In this document: piece after piece, positions 46,170 to 59,061 of the stretch
Numbering within the stretch: position 1 is the first letter of the stretch
Layout: each line of letters opens with the position of its first letter
Source: Bettongia penicillata ogilbyi
Lineage: Eukaryota > Chordata > Mammalia > Diprotodontia > Potoroidae
DNA: 64,000 nt
Direction of reading: 5' to 3'
NCBI GenBank assembly: GCA_023548195.1
Contig: JAJHZJ010000751.1
Coordinates: 372,001 to 436,000 of the forward strand
Position numbers and translations under genes: made by a program
The notes under the pieces: model-generated
The model's input: only the letters and a program-made list of their open reading frames with translations
Databases searched by the model: none
Told to the model about the DNA's origin: nothing

Positions 46170-47995
46170 ATTGATGCAAAATAATAATAATAAAGTTATA
46201 TTTATAAAGTAAAGCCATGTTTAACAACAAAAAAAAAACCTTGATTAATCCATTTTACACAAAATGGGGGCACAGGACACTATACAATAGAAATTAAAGG
46301 GGATGAATTTATTATCAGCACTCTCAGTATAATTTGTATAGATTCCAATGCTCTATATTTAAAAATAGAAGCTTTATACAACTTTGTTGACAGTATATCT
46401 TCATCTACACTGTGAGAAAACACAAGGTGGGAGGGATATACAATTTGCAATCATTGCTATCACTTATGGAACCAACATTACCTATCCATCATTTCAAGAA
46501 TGCTATTGGATTTTGTTTTGTTACTGTCTATACCTCATTTGTGTGGTGTCACACATAACAATATCCTCTTTTTTCTCCTGGAAAACAAGGATCATGTTCT
46601 AATTCCAGGAAAGGAAACACTATTTGTCTAGGAAATTTCTAAATTAAAACTTTTGGGAAGGGCCAGATGTCTATATTTCTAAATTTTTGCTGTCTGTTTT
46701 GGCATCCAATATCTCTCACTGAGGTTTCAATCTAGAGAAACCCATGTTTACTTCTAACAGCATTTCTTTGATACCTGTTCTTATATTTTCATTTATAATA
46801 TGTTCAGCCTACTCACACCCACCATTTGTGTCTCCATTAGCCTTTAGGTGACCTGAAATTTGAACTTCTTTGGAGACTGTACTGTCCCATGACTTTTAGC
46901 CTTATAGATTTAACAATGTAATATTGATGTCAAAAATATATGTAGAATTGTGCTTTAGAGAGAAGTTAGTCTTTACAATCTCAGAACATTTTTGCAAATG
47001 TATTTGAGGTTATTCTCTTATCACCTCTCCAATCAAGAATTCCCTAATCAACTACCTTGCCTACCCAGTCTAGACAGTCCAGACCCAATGTAGGTAGATT
47101 ATACTACCATCAATCACAAACACCTTATTTTTAAAAATAAATTAATATGGATTGATTTCATTTAACAATTGACTTGGTTAACAAAATAGTGAAATTGAAT
47201 AATATCTCCTGAGTGTTGTGGGTACATCTTTTATTTGTTGGTTCGGTTTGGTTTTATAGGGATATATGCATCTCTCCTAAACAGAATACTAGTTCAGTTC
47301 TGAACTTCCCAAGATGATAGTAACTTCAGTGAAAGAAATTAAATACACTTTATTTATTCATTAGAATTATATCTGTGTAGTCCTTTTGTCAACTATCTCC
47401 ATCCTTTCAGTTTGGGTCTGCAATAAAAATAATCTTAGAATAGAGTAGTCTTTCATTTAAGTCAGGTACCTATACTTTACGGGAGATTGAAGAAACTGTT
47501 CTAATGCATCCCCAAAATAGTGCATAGACACTTACATATTCAAAGCAATTGAAATCTAAGTAGTGCAGTATTTTTGTTTATTTTCTCACCATTGTATCTC
47601 AATAATGTTGGAAAGCTGAACAGAGGAATATTTTGTGATAGCTGGAGTAATATCCACCATAAAATATTTGTGTACTATCGTTGGGGGAATTTGCAATTAA
47701 AAGAGCAAGAAGGATATGGTTGTAACAGTAAAAACTCTGAGCCATAAAAATATGTCTGAAAGTCATTAGATGAGTTATGAAGGTATACCGGGATATGGCC
47801 CTTTCAGCTTCATCTGATCCAAGGCAATTGTCCTAAATGGCTCGTCCAAGGCTATATATATTCACATATTCATGAGTGTTAGAGACAGGTATGGTGTCTG
47901 GCATGTGGGAAATTTTTCAACTTAAAGGGAAACAATAAAATGAGGAAAATGAGTTGAGCTTTCTGCCATTGCCTCAAAAGTGTTGCCAATCTATT
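46170..47995. other. Unique sequence, nothing recognised
   Basis: AT-rich DNA without a supported gene, RNA or repeat. Confidence 0.45.
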
Positions 47996-47996
47996 G

Positions 47997-48168
47997 ATAG
48001 ACAGACAGACAGACAGATAGACAGACAGACACACAGACACACAGACAGACAGACAGATAGATAGACAGACACACACAGACACACAGACAGATATATAGAT
48101 AGATAGACAGACAGACACAGATAGATAGACAGACAGACAAATCGATAGATAGATAGACAGACAGATAT
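47997..48168 (+). repeat. GATA/GACA-type microsatellite
   Basis: Alternating TAGA and CAGA tetranucleotides with CACA patches. The complementary strand gives a VCLSICLS-like open frame by chance. Confidence 0.95.
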
Positions 48169-48174
48169 CTTGAA

Positions 48175-48585
48175 CTGTCTATAACATTTGGACCTTGCAG
48201 ATGATACTTGTTATGGGCAGCTACTGGCATCTTCCTTTGCCATGAGAATTATTAATTTAACAGCATAAACTGTCTTCTCTTAATTGTGATCTACAAAATA
48301 ACAGTCTCAAAAGGTTCTACCTTACAAATCAATTGTCAATACTTAGATTAAGAACAGAGTATAACTGTTTCCCAACTTAACATTAAGGTCACATTAGTAT
48401 CACAATATATGACAGTCATTGAACACATTCATCTCTTATGCCCCTTAAAGTGGTAAAAAAAAATCTTTTGTAAAATATGCAAGTTCTTTCCTTATCTTTC
48501 TAATTTAACAAATTCTGACAGAAACAACAATCACAAAAGCTAATAATATAAGAAATAAAATAATTAAATTCTGATAGTAAAAAAA
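48175..48585. other. Unique sequence, nothing recognised
   Basis: No supported feature. Confidence 0.4.
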
Positions 48586-48589
48586 TACC

Positions 48590-49154
48590 TATTTCATGAC
48601 CTCTCTGATGACCTATAATAGTCCTTCATCTCCAAACACTTTTTAGATATCCTAAACTGAATGTCCTATAGATATCCTACTTTCAATTATATTTAAAACT
48701 AAACTCAATTTTTTCTCCAAAGCCCTCCCTACCTTCCAAACTATCCTATCAAGAGTACTGAAACTCTCTTAGTCCTTCATGATCTCAATGTAGATATCAT
48801 TTTAACTTCTCACCTTTTGATTTTAACTTTGTCAATTCTCCAAAAAACCCCTTTTTTTCTCCTCTAGTACTATTACCTTGATGCAGGGCCTCATTTCCTG
48901 CCACGTAGACTTCTGCAATAGTCTTCTAATTGGTCTGTCTTTCACAAGTCTCTTTTCAATGCAGGCCATCATCTATTCAGGCATCAAAGTGGCTTGATTT
49001 TCCTAAATGCAGGTCTCACCATATCACCACCTTAATCAGTAACCTACAGTGGACTTACCCCTATCACCTCAAAGATCAAATATAAAATTCTTATTTTTTT
49101 TTGCATTCAAAACCCTTTATATTCCTATTACTACTGCTACTGCTACTACTACTG

Positions 49155-49232
<78 letters not shown>

Positions 49233-49655
49233 CAATATTTTTATACTTTAAACCCTGCCAAGTTCTTCTCAGGAATTCAGCAATTCTGGCTTCCTTACTA
49301 TTCACCAAACAAAACACTCCATCTCTGAACTCTGGGCATTTCCATTGGCTATGCTTTACATGGGTAATGCTCTCCATATTCATCTCTAACTCCTGACTTC
49401 TCTGGTTTGCTTCAAGGTCAAATTAATATCCCACTTTCCATAGGAAACCATTTCTATTACCTCTAAATTCTAGTGCATTCCTTTGTTGATTGTGCCCAAT
49501 TTATCCGGAATATGGCTTGTTAATAGATAATTGTTTGCATGTAGTCTCCTCCATTAGAATGTGATCTCTTCTGCGTTTCTTGTCTTTCTTTGTATGTTTA
49601 GCATAATACCTAGCACGTAGTGGGTACTTAATATATGTTGATTGACTGACTAACT
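48590..49655 (+). repeat. LINE L2, long sense 3' region
   Basis: 'gacttctgcaatagtcttct', 'tgcaggtctcaccatatcac', 'tctccattagaatgtgatct'-like text ('cctccattagaatgtgatct'), 'ataatacctagcacgtagtg' and 'ggtacttaatatatgttgat' follow the L2 3'UTR order over about 1 kb. It is split by the microsatellite at 49128. Confidence 0.85.
49128..49231 (+). repeat. Compound (TAC)n(CA)n microsatellite
   Basis: TACTGC and TAC units (49128-49190) pass directly into about 19 CA units (49193-49230). Confidence 0.97.
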
Positions 49656-49659
49656 ACAT

Positions 49660-50930
49660 TTATACAGGAATCCAACAAAAACATCTACTTAATGGATCTC
49701 CACCCCAATTTTCAAATATACATGTAAAGGATGATGTATCACTTAATCGAAGAATGAATTTTACCTATTTGATTTTTTTTTATTTTCCAGTGTCATAAAT
49801 GTGTGCATATGGAGGGTGAAGGAAGGGGACAGTTTAAAGCTTTTTGTTACACCTGACAAAAATTAATCTGTGTTCTAGTTGACTACATGATAATTTGAAT
49901 TTCTTGCTCAGTCACAGCCTATGGACTTTCCCCTGGAAATCTCACCTACCTCACTAGTCCTCTTCTGTCCTTTCTAATGTGTGTGTGTGTGTATACACAC
50001 CTACATGTATAAATACATACACACATACATATATATACATACAACCACACACATATACACATATGGACTTAACCATATTTTGTCACATATGGAGATAAAC
50101 AGTTTTGATAGAATGCTTGAAGAACATGTCCCAACATACATTTGTTAAAAAATGTCATAACACACAAAGCTCCTACTTGCATGTTCACTCATCAAGTGGA
50201 ACATGACTGGGCAAAAAGATTGCTAAAATGAGCTACCATGAAGTTTTAAGCTAAATGAAACTGTTATCCTGAACAAAATGGGTCTAATTTCAATCCATCT
50301 TGACTCAAAAGGAAGAAAACCAGTACGATGGTGATGAGAGGAATCATTATACAGATGAAGAGTGGAGAGACATGTGACCAAATCATTTGAAACCAGGAAG
50401 CCAGTGCTCCCCATCTGGATACTGGAGCATGCTTTAGTGGGCTTTATTGAATGCTCTGAGGATTTTTTTTTTTAAGTTGCAATAAGAAAACTGAAGAGCT
50501 GTCACAGGCAAAGGAACTTTCAACTTTATGTTAAGTCAACTTAGCACCATATTCCCTAGTTAATTTTTTCATTCTTTTCTCTTGTCCCTATAACATATTT
50601 GATTCATAAACTATGCATAGTCTTTTGACTAATGGGTCAGTGGTTTTAGATTTCTCAAATAATTTTTGCTCTCTTTGTAAAATTCCTGCTGTGAGGAAAA
50701 ATCATTTATGAAGGTACAACCATAAATGATAAAACCTGCAAGTGATAGCCAGTTTCACAGTTTGTCATAAAAAAAACTACAAGTATTATTTCAGAATGCC
50801 TCTCTAAGGGTAAAATTTTTTAAATTTCCAACTATAATCTTAAAAGATATCAAAACATTCAAAAATGGTAGACTTGAACTTCTTTTCCCAAGACAGTTTT
50901 TTTTTCAATTCTGATTGTAATAATTTGCCG
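49660..50930. other. Unique sequence with a TG/CA-TA microsatellite
   Basis: A mixed GTGT/ACAT tract at about 49978-50075 is the only repeat noted. No gene supported. Confidence 0.45.
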
Positions 50931-50934
50931 GTTG

Positions 50935-51165
50935 AATTAAATTTAACAAACATTGATTATGTATCCTCTGCAAATGCACAATACTATGTACTGAAGATAT
51001 AAAGATGAATGTAAAACCTAATCCTACCTCCAGTAAGCTCTGAAACATGTCCTTCTTGAGGGCAAACTGCAGGTTTTTCTCTTCTTTGTATCTCTAGTAC
51101 GTAAAGTAGTAGTGTCCGGAACAGTGAGCATTTAATAAATACATGTTAAACAACCAACTGAATTT
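50935..51165. repeat. Two opposed L2 3' ends, tails outward
   Basis: 50935-51050 is an antisense L2 tail ('aacaaacattgattatgtat', 'tactgaagatataaagatga'). 51045-51165 is a sense L2 tail ('ccttcttgagggcaaactgc', 'gcatttaataaatacatgtt'). Confidence 0.7.
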
Positions 51166-51169
51166 TAGA

Positions 51170-51585
51170 ATGAGAAAACATGTACATAGATGAGTAAAAA
51201 CATGAAACCCCATCTGTCTTCTAGCTTCATCTATAAGGGCACGAATATCTACATGCATATACATATATGTGTATGTACACATATTCATGAATATACACAT
51301 AGATTTATGTGTATGCATATAAATACACACCTCCATCAATGCGCATCATTATAATTTTTGAAGCTTACTCTCTTATTGAATTGTTTAAAACTTTGACAGA
51401 TTAATGAACTGTCCAAGGTAGAAAAAACAGCGTGCGTCAGACACATGCTAAGTACAACTAAATGCCTGTTGAATTAAGCGAATTGATTTTTTAGTAATAC
51501 AAAGTGTCAGCCCCTTAAAAATTATTTCAAAATGAAAAAAAAAGTTCTATAAATAGGAAACAGAAGCTAAGATGTGGCTTAATGA
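51170..51585. other. Unique sequence, ATAC-rich
   Basis: A loose TATG/CATA tract lies at 51250-51330. Nothing else recognised. Confidence 0.4.
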
Positions 51586-51589
51586 AGTT

Positions 51590-51800
51590 AAATATTCTAC
51601 AGGACAGAGGAGACAAGAGAGGGCATTTCAGAAACAGAAGATAACTTATACAAAGATAGAAAGGTGGAAAATGGAATGACATGCTTTGAGAATAGACCAG
51701 GTCAGTTTGCACAAAGGGATAAAGAACTTTCAGGATTACTTTGAAGTCTGAGTTAGTACTGAAAAAAGCTTGAAGATTTTAAAATGATTTTATAAAGGCA
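51590..51800 (-). repeat. L2 3'UTR, antisense (diverged)
   Basis: 'agagggcatttcagaaacag' and 'atagaccaggtcagtttgca' give a weak antisense L2 match. Confidence 0.45.
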
Positions 51801-51804
51801 ATGT

Positions 51805-52379
51805 AACTATTCTGACTATATTCCCTAATATTAAATAAGTAACTCATCAATGTTCTTTTAAAAAAAAAAAAGGAAAAAATAGATCACCAGGCAAGGATAA
51901 ATGGATTTCCTGAAGTATCCTACTAGCTTATAGAGTAAGGTAAAAATAATTTATTCTCAATGTTTGATGTCCTTGAATTACCTTTTCATGTGTGCAACCA
52001 ACCTGATTTATCTAATAATTAACTCCTGTACTTTTCTAATTTTACCTACAGTCTTGGGACTGAATTTTCATTCTTATAGGAGCATAGCATGCCATACAGA
52101 TATCAGAAGTAGGTGCTAAATCTGGTTCTAACTGGGTGTATTCTTTGACAAATTTCAGTTGTTCAGTTTATTCATATGTAAAATGTCTTTCCTGAGGTCC
52201 TATTCTAGTCCTCCAATCATTGAACCTGAGTCATATTTCTATCCATCACTATTTACTATAACTCTACTACAACATCTCTTTCTATGCCTCTCTTTCTTCT
52301 ATCTCTGTCTCTCTGTGTCCGTCTCTAGATCTGTCTGTCTCTAGGTCCATCTGTCTGGCTCTCCTGCCCCCAAAAAAAA

Positions 52380-52428
<49 letters not shown>

Positions 52429-52555
52429 ATAAAACATAAATCTTATGCACTACATTAACAACTGCTTATAATAAAACAATGGGAAAAGATAATATCATTA
52501 AATATGACCTGATTGTCAGTCAAAGGAATGTCTTTCTGGATAATTTATTTACATT
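51805..52555. other. Unique sequence with TC, TA and CA microsatellites
   Basis: A TC/TCTG tract at 52280-52360 runs into A8, (TA)n and (CA)n at 52370-52428. No gene supported. Confidence 0.5.
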
Positions 52556-52559
52556 TCCT

Positions 52560-52740
52560 ATTCTTAATAAAATAATGCAGTCAACAAACATCTACACAAT
52601 CCACTACTCTTTACTGAGCTTTATGACTCTTCCTTGAAATGAAACAATAAAGATCAGAATCCCTGACCTCATGGCGCTTGCAGTCTAGTAATTCAATTCA
52701 GTTCATTAAACATATGCACCCATATTTGAGATAAATCAAC
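52560..52740 (-). repeat. L2 3' end, antisense
   Basis: 'cagtcaacaaacatctacac' and 'ctgacctcatggcgcttgca' fit the antisense L2 tail. Confidence 0.65.
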
Positions 52741-52844
52741 TGACATAAAAGACAATCTTATGCTTTTTCCCCCCACAAAATGAAATTTCACTTAATTTGT
52801 CACTTTCCTTTATTTGAATGCAATTATTACAGTGAAAAAAAAAA

Positions 52845-52960
52845 AACAATGAAATAGTGGATAGAGCTCTGGACTGAGTTAGGAGAACCAGATTTCAAAT
52901 GCTCCTCTGAAAACTAGCTGTATCATCTCTTAACTTTTAACTCTTAACACCCAAGACAGC
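52845..52960 (+). repeat. SINE head fragment
   Basis: 'aatagtggatagagctctgg' and 'gagaaccagatttcaaatgc' are the tRNA-like head of a CORE-SINE. Confidence 0.65.
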
Positions 52961-53119
52961 CTTCTAAAACTATGTTACAAAAAAGAGTTTTCTAATCCAT
53001 AGAGATAATTTCCATACTTGGAGTTCTATGCATGAATGAAATCACAAATGTGGTGCAGCAAGAGACAGACACACAGCCATATTATTCATCACTTTAGTGC
53101 TACTTTGTTTGGTTCATAT

Positions 53120-53800
53120 TACAGAATCAAAGATCAAGACCTCAAGAGATCCAGAGGTCATCTAGTCCTCTCTTTATAGAGATGTAGAAATGCAAGTCCA
53201 AGAGGTAGGATTTGAACTTGGATTGTTTGAATGTGAGCTAATATTTTGTTTTGTTTCATTTTTTTACTTATTGTCTTGTATCTTACTTAATGGTTATAAT
53301 AGTTTTATTAACTACATGATACAAATAAAATATAAATAGAACATCTAAGATACAGAAGACATTTTAATGTTTTTGGAATTAAATTCAAGTTATTTCTGTA
53401 TGGTTATATGAAAAATAACAGAGGGAAAACAGGATATGACTTGCTCCCTTACCAAAATTTAAGAAAAAGTTCAAATCTTTGAGCCCTTGCTTCTTTACTT
53501 CCTTATAGGATAAGTTAGACTAAGGAATCCTTTAGTCCCAAGTAGAGTTGGAGTCACAGAATTTGAGTTTGACAGACCTCAACCATTTACTTTGCCTTCA
53601 GAAAAGTAGAATCAATCCTACAGAAACGGTCACACAGGTAGAAAATGGCAAAGGCAGGACTTAAATCATCCATGGGAAGAACCTTTGTTAAGCATCTAGT
53701 ATATGCCAAACACTTTGCTAAATACTGGAGATATAAAGAAAGACAAAATATAGTCCCTGCCCTTTAATTGATCATAATCTAGTAGGAGAAAAGAAAACTG
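53120..53800. repeat. Cluster of MIR/L3 fragments and an antisense L2 end
   Basis: MIR/L3-type pieces lie at 53120-53230 ('tccagaggtcatctagtcct') and 53545-53675 ('gaaacggtcacacaggtaga'). An antisense L2 tail lies at 53680-53800 ('tgttaagcatctagtatatg', 'aatatagtccctgcccttta'). Confidence 0.7.
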
Positions 53801-53804
53801 AAAG

Positions 53805-56800
53805 GTAGAGAAAGAAAAGGAGAGAAGTTTGTCCAGTTCAGGGCCATAATGAAAATCCAGAATACTGCACCCTCATGGGAAAGAATGATGTAGCAGCCCA
53901 GGGTTCCCTCCTTCAATGATGTAGCTGGGAAGACCTTTCCACTATCCACTTTCTACCCTTTCCATTTAGAGGGAGTGAGGATTCTTTGGTACAGGGGATA
54001 CTGAGCAGTACAGTCTACCACAATGAGATCAGAGTAAGTCAAATATCATACTCCAAAGCCTTGGTTGGCTGTGGGAGTGGTATAATTTATCAGCTCCCAT
54101 ATCAGTCTTCTTATCATCATTATTGCTGGCCAGTTGATAAAGAACTTGGTCGGGATTTGATTATGATGATGTGGTCTCCAGTCATCATTGCTAAGCATGA
54201 AAGTGGTCATGTGCATGAGAAAATAATGACCATTGAAATACCAATAACCTGATAACCATATAGATAAGATACCCAGAAGTGTCCTCAAAGAGAAGGTTGA
54301 AGATGCTTGTGCAAAGCATATGAATGAGCAGGAATTGGTATATGTATGAAGTGTATTTTATTACAGAACAGACGTCAAAAATGTTGAACTGTATGATGTT
54401 ATAGTTCCTTTGACTGGTTTTCTTGTTAAATAAAAGCATTTCAAAGGAAATTGACTCTTTTTCCTATTTTTTTTCCCTTTTCCTCTTCCTTTATTCTTTT
54501 TGTTTAGGGAAGAGTCATATTTCATCAGAGGAGAAGAGGCCAGTCTTGTTTACCTATTTCCAAAGGACGAAGCCTGACTTGTACTAGGAAAGTCAGAGAG
54601 AAAAGATCATTTTTTTTTCCTCAGGCAAGGAAGTAAAAGGTGAGGGGCTAGTGGATTGGTTTGGGGGGAGATTTTTTGAGATTCTGACAGCAAAGCCCCT
54701 TGACATTTATTCCTTTCACGTTTAGCTGACCTTGTTGCTACAGGAGAAAGGGAAGATGAAAAGGTTCATAAGAAATGTAAGTGATCTTTATTGACCTCTG
54801 ACTTCTGTGTAACTCTGGCCTCCAGCATGTGATTGTAGTGTGCATTACTTGTTCAAACAGGTAAGGGAATTGAGGGCTGGCCTGAAGGAACCATGTGCAC
54901 ATGTATGAATGTGTATACAGAATTACAGAATTGAAAGCTTAGGTTGGGGAGATGGAGTATGGATTGAAAAACTCAAAAGGGGAGAATATAACATGAAGTT
55001 AATACTTCCTTGCTCATGGGAAAAGTCCTACTGTCTTCACCTTGTTCTTACTCATTTGCTACCCACTCTCACTTATTTTTCCTTCAAGTCCAAGGAAATA
55101 TAGTCACAATTATGCAGATATATGTAATAATGCTTTCATCTTTGATTTGTTTGCCTTCCATGTTCTACAGTAAAGAATATAAGTTGACAGGTTCAGCTTG
55201 CATTTTTTTCTATAAATGAGTAGCATGGTATTCTCAGTCTTTGTAAACCAGTTGTGAAAGCCTAATGGACCACCCACATAAATATTATATAAATGGAGAA
55301 CCAGGAATAATTATGAGGCCCATAAAAAGTTACCTGAGATGGGGTGGCCTTCCAGCTGGTACATGAACTTCATATCACTATGCTTCAGTTAGGTTATAGT
55401 CTGGAAACAGATGTTAAATTACAGAATTCCTATCATTGACCTGAGTGACAATCTCTTTGCAAAGTCAACCACTTTACATTGCAAAAATTAAACACCACTT
55501 TGATGTATGTTTTCTACTGTCGGAATGCAATAAAGAGGACATATTTCAATGACAGAATGATTTCCCCAAGAAAGCTTCTTAAAATTCATAGTAATAATAA
55601 CTGCAAAATTATTTTGCAGATATTTCTTTTAACCTTTCAGGGCATCTATTCAGGTTTGTTCACAGGGACTAATTTTACAAATACATAAGTAGAAACTATC
55701 ACATTAAAAAAAATGAAAGGTAAAAAAATTCCTTTAACATCATCATTGCTCCCTGCTGTCAAATCTTAATCTGTTTTTTCTGCCCCCCTCATTTCATATG
55801 AATGTTTTAAATAAAAATTTGAAAAAGACAATCTCTCTTGTCCTTCAATCTGACTCCATTCCCACTGAATTCACCTGCCAGTTTCATGCAGTACAACATC
55901 AGCTGCAGTAATCTCTTTGTCAGACATGACAAAGTGGAAAGTAAATTACTCTAGTTTAAAAATCGAACCCGGAAGAGAAGCCCAAATCACCTTCATCTAA
56001 AAAAAAGTCTTACCTTTATTTGGTATTGTTTCGATCTTAACAGATAGCCACCTATCTGCCAGTTGTGTGCAACTTTCAGCTGTCAATTGTTTTGGGCTAA
56101 AAATCATTAAACTACCTATGATTAAAATATCTTATTTCTTCTACTCAAATATCCCATTGCTTTACATACACCCTCAAGGAACCCAAAGATGTAAAGTAAG
56201 ATTCCATATACACCAAAATATTCATACAATCATTTTCATAGTTAAGAAGAATTAAAAACAAGATAGATTAATGCTGATGTGGGAAGGACCAAACAAGCAG
56301 TACATAAAATAATAGGGTCATGCCATAAGAAAGAATGGATGTGATGGATGCCAAGAAGTTTGGATGAACATATGAACTGAGACAAAGGGACAAATAGAAA
56401 TAGGAATATACACTATCATTACAACAAAGCAAATTCAAAGCACAAAAACTACAAAGAAAAATTATACAAAAGGAAAGGAAAGGAAGGAAAGGGAAAGAAA
56501 GGGAAGGGAAAGGAAGGGAAGGAAGGTACAATGTTTCTTTGATTAGGAAAAATATATCTTTATTGTCATTCATCTTTAACTGAAATTTAATATTTCTTCA
56601 AACCACTATGAATGTAGGCAACAACCGTTCTGTGAAGGGGTCAATACACTGCAACAGACTTGCAAAATAGTTATTCTTTTATCTCTAAGGTTCTTTACTG
56701 CTTCTATTATTCTATGATTTAGCAATTTTCTTTTGATATTGAGTATATAGACTACATTCTTGCCATGACTTTTGTTTTGATTTCACCTTTGAGTGTCTTT

Positions 56801-57240
56801 GAGGATCTGGTCTAAGATGTTCAAAACTGGCATTTTATAATCTCAAAGGGTCACTTGATTATGAAGGATTTTTAGCTGGCTTTAAGATTGGAAATGACAT
56901 ATAACAATAGACATTCTACCCTCTTGCCAATAGCAACTTCTTCAAATGCCTGTGGCAAATAGTGAGGTTTTTTGGTTTGTGTTGTTTTGTTTTTGTGGGG
57001 TTATTTGTTGCAAAAAGAGAAGTTCTGAATGACATTTTTACTCCTGAAATTCTTTCTTAGGGAATGATGGGTGAGACAAAGGTGGAGAGAGAAGGAAACT
57101 TGGCAAAATTCCATTCTTACAGTTTTTGAAGATGGATGCAATTTTTATTATTATTTAGTTACCATGATTGATTCCTTGGAAGGGAAATGAGGAAGGATAA
57201 ATATGGATTGATATATACTTAAGTAGCTCAAAAGATCAAC
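53805..57240. other. Mostly unique sequence; GGAAA microsatellite
   Basis: About 3.4 kb with no recognised gene. A GGAAA/GGGAA tract lies at 56468-56526. An 88-codon frame at 53986-54252 and an in-frame tail ending at an AATAAA near 54429 were examined but match nothing I know. Confidence 0.45.
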
Positions 57241-57242
57241 TG

Positions 57243-57375
57243 GATTAAGGTCCTACATTCAATTAATAAATTGACTGGCATTTAAAAAAACTATTGCAAA
57301 CTAAGAACTACTTTAAATATGGAGAATATAAAGACAAAAATAAGTCTCTGCCCTCAACATATATATGTTTAAGTC
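57243..57375 (-). repeat. L2 3' end, antisense, left of HAL1 insertion
   Basis: 'attcaattaataaattgact', 'gagaatataaagacaaaaat' and 'aagtctctgccctcaacata' give the antisense L2 tail. The same L2 resumes at 59065. Confidence 0.6.
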
Positions 57376-57461
57376 ACATTGACAAGGCAGCTGTCCCTAT
57401 CCATTCTTCAAGTTCCAGATTGCTATTTTCCCCATGAACAATTTCTTGTCTCCCCATATAT

Positions 57462-58225
57462 AAAAATGAGTCAACTGCTTGCTAAAGGGGATCCAAAAGA
57501 GAGCCAAAAAGTCAATGAAGACAAGAATGACCTAAAAAGCAGAAGTGTCCAGATGGAAAAGGAGGTCTAAAAACTCATTGAAAAAAAATAATTCTTTAAG
57601 GATTAGAATGAAGCAGATGGAATCTAATAATGCTATGAAAAATCAAGAAATTATAAAACAAAACCAAGGGAATGAAAAGATAGACAGTGTGAATAGATCA
57701 TAAAAAATGACCTAGAAAATAGATTCAAAACAGACAATTAAAAATTATTGGACTACCTGAAAGATATGATCAAAAAAAAAGAGCCTAGATATCATCTGTC
57801 AAGAAACTATCAAGGAGAACTACCCTGATGTTCTAGAACCAGAGGATAAAAGAGATATTCCAAGAATCTATGCATCATCTCCCGAAAGAGATGCCTAAAA
57901 AAAAACTCCTAGGAATATTTTAGCTAAATTCTAGAGCTCTCAGGCAAAAGGGAAAATATTGCAGAGCCAGAAAGAAACAATTTAAGTATTATGGAAAAAC
58001 AATAAGGATACCACAAGGTTTAACAACTTCTACATTAAGGGATCAGAGGATTTGAAATATATTTCAGAGGTCAAAGGAGCTAGGATTAAAGCCAAGAATC
58101 ACCTAGCCAGCAAACTTGTGCATAATATTTCAGGAGAAAAAAATGGTCATTCAATGAAACAGAGGACTTTCAATCATTCTTGATGAAAAGAGCAGAGCTA
58201 AATAGAAAATTGACTTTCATAAACA
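57462..58225 (+). pseudogene. Decayed L1-type ORF1, middle to C-terminus
   Basis: Readable parts include a coiled-coil end (KEVNEDKNDLKSRSVQMEKEV-like, 57510-57570), an RRM region (GLPERYDQKK-like near 57750, and 'ttctagaaccagaggataaa' near 57830), and a short C-terminal domain near 58080-58225. Stops and frameshifts are frequent. It provides the clearest view of the ORF1 end joined to the 3'UTR. Confidence 0.7.
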
Positions 58226-58367
58226 AGAATCACGAGAAGTATAAAAAGGTAAACAGGAAAGAGAAATCATAAGGGACTTACTAAAATTGAACTGTTTACA
58301 TTCCTACATGGAAAGATAATATCTGTAACTCTTGAGACTTTCTCAGTATTAGGGTATTGGAGGGATT

Positions 58368-58422
58368 TTATATATATACATACATACATACGTACACATA
58401 TATACACACACACACACACACA
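58368..58422 (+). repeat. (TACA)n/(CA)n tract in HAL1 3'UTR
   Basis: TATA and TACA units pass into about nine CA units, at the place equivalent to the CA tract at 3784. Confidence 0.95.
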
Positions 58423-59026
58423 GAGGGCACAAGGTGAGTTGAATATGGGGGATGATCTCACACTATAACAAAGAAGGGGGAAGGGGTTAAGTAGGGAGTA
58501 GAGGATCATAGATGGGCAAATGGGAGTAGGGTGCAATTAGAAGTAAAGACCTTTGAGGAGGGAGAGAGTCAAAAGAGAGGATAGTATAATTTGGGGTCAG
58601 GATAGCAGGATAAATGAATATAGTTAGTCTTTTAAATTATGACTGTTATGGAAGTGTTTTGTATGACTACACATATATAATCTATATTGAATTGCTAGCT
58701 TTCTCAATGGGTGTGAATGGGGATGGAGGAAGGGAGAGAATCTGGAACTCAAAGTTTTAAAAACTGTTTTTACGTGCAACTGAAAAGACATGAAGTCAAT
58801 GAGGTATAGAAATCTATTTTGCCATTCAAGAAAATAGAGGGGATATTGATGAGAGAAGGGAGAGCTTTGATAGGAGGGAGGGCAGATTGGGGGAAGGGGT
58901 GATCAGAATGGATGTTGTCTTCAACTGGGTGGACAGGAGGGATGGGAAGAAAATTTGGAACTCAAAATATTGTGGACATATATGTTGAAAACTAAAATGA
59001 ATTAATAAAAAATTAAAAAGACAATG

Positions 59027-59028
59027 TG

Positions 59029-59061
<33 letters not shown>

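Larger units (their letters stand above)
57462..59020 (+). mobile_element. 5'-truncated HAL1-like retroposon
   Basis: Begins inside the ORF1 coiled coil ('gagtcaactgcttgctaaag') and runs through the RRM and C-terminal regions. It crosses the same ORF1-to-3'UTR junction as the copy at 2108 and ends with AAATTTGGAACTCAAAATAT and an A-rich tail. No ORF2 is present. It sits within an older antisense L2. Confidence 0.85.

Noticed and set aside
47997..48168. Possible CRISPR-like array
   Set aside because: The spacing is a pure tetranucleotide repeat without unique spacers, and the genome is clearly mammalian.
47879..48230. Cysteine/serine-rich frames of 79 codons, minus strand
   Set aside because: Translation of the GATA/GACA-type tract; no secreted-peptide features beyond repeat composition.
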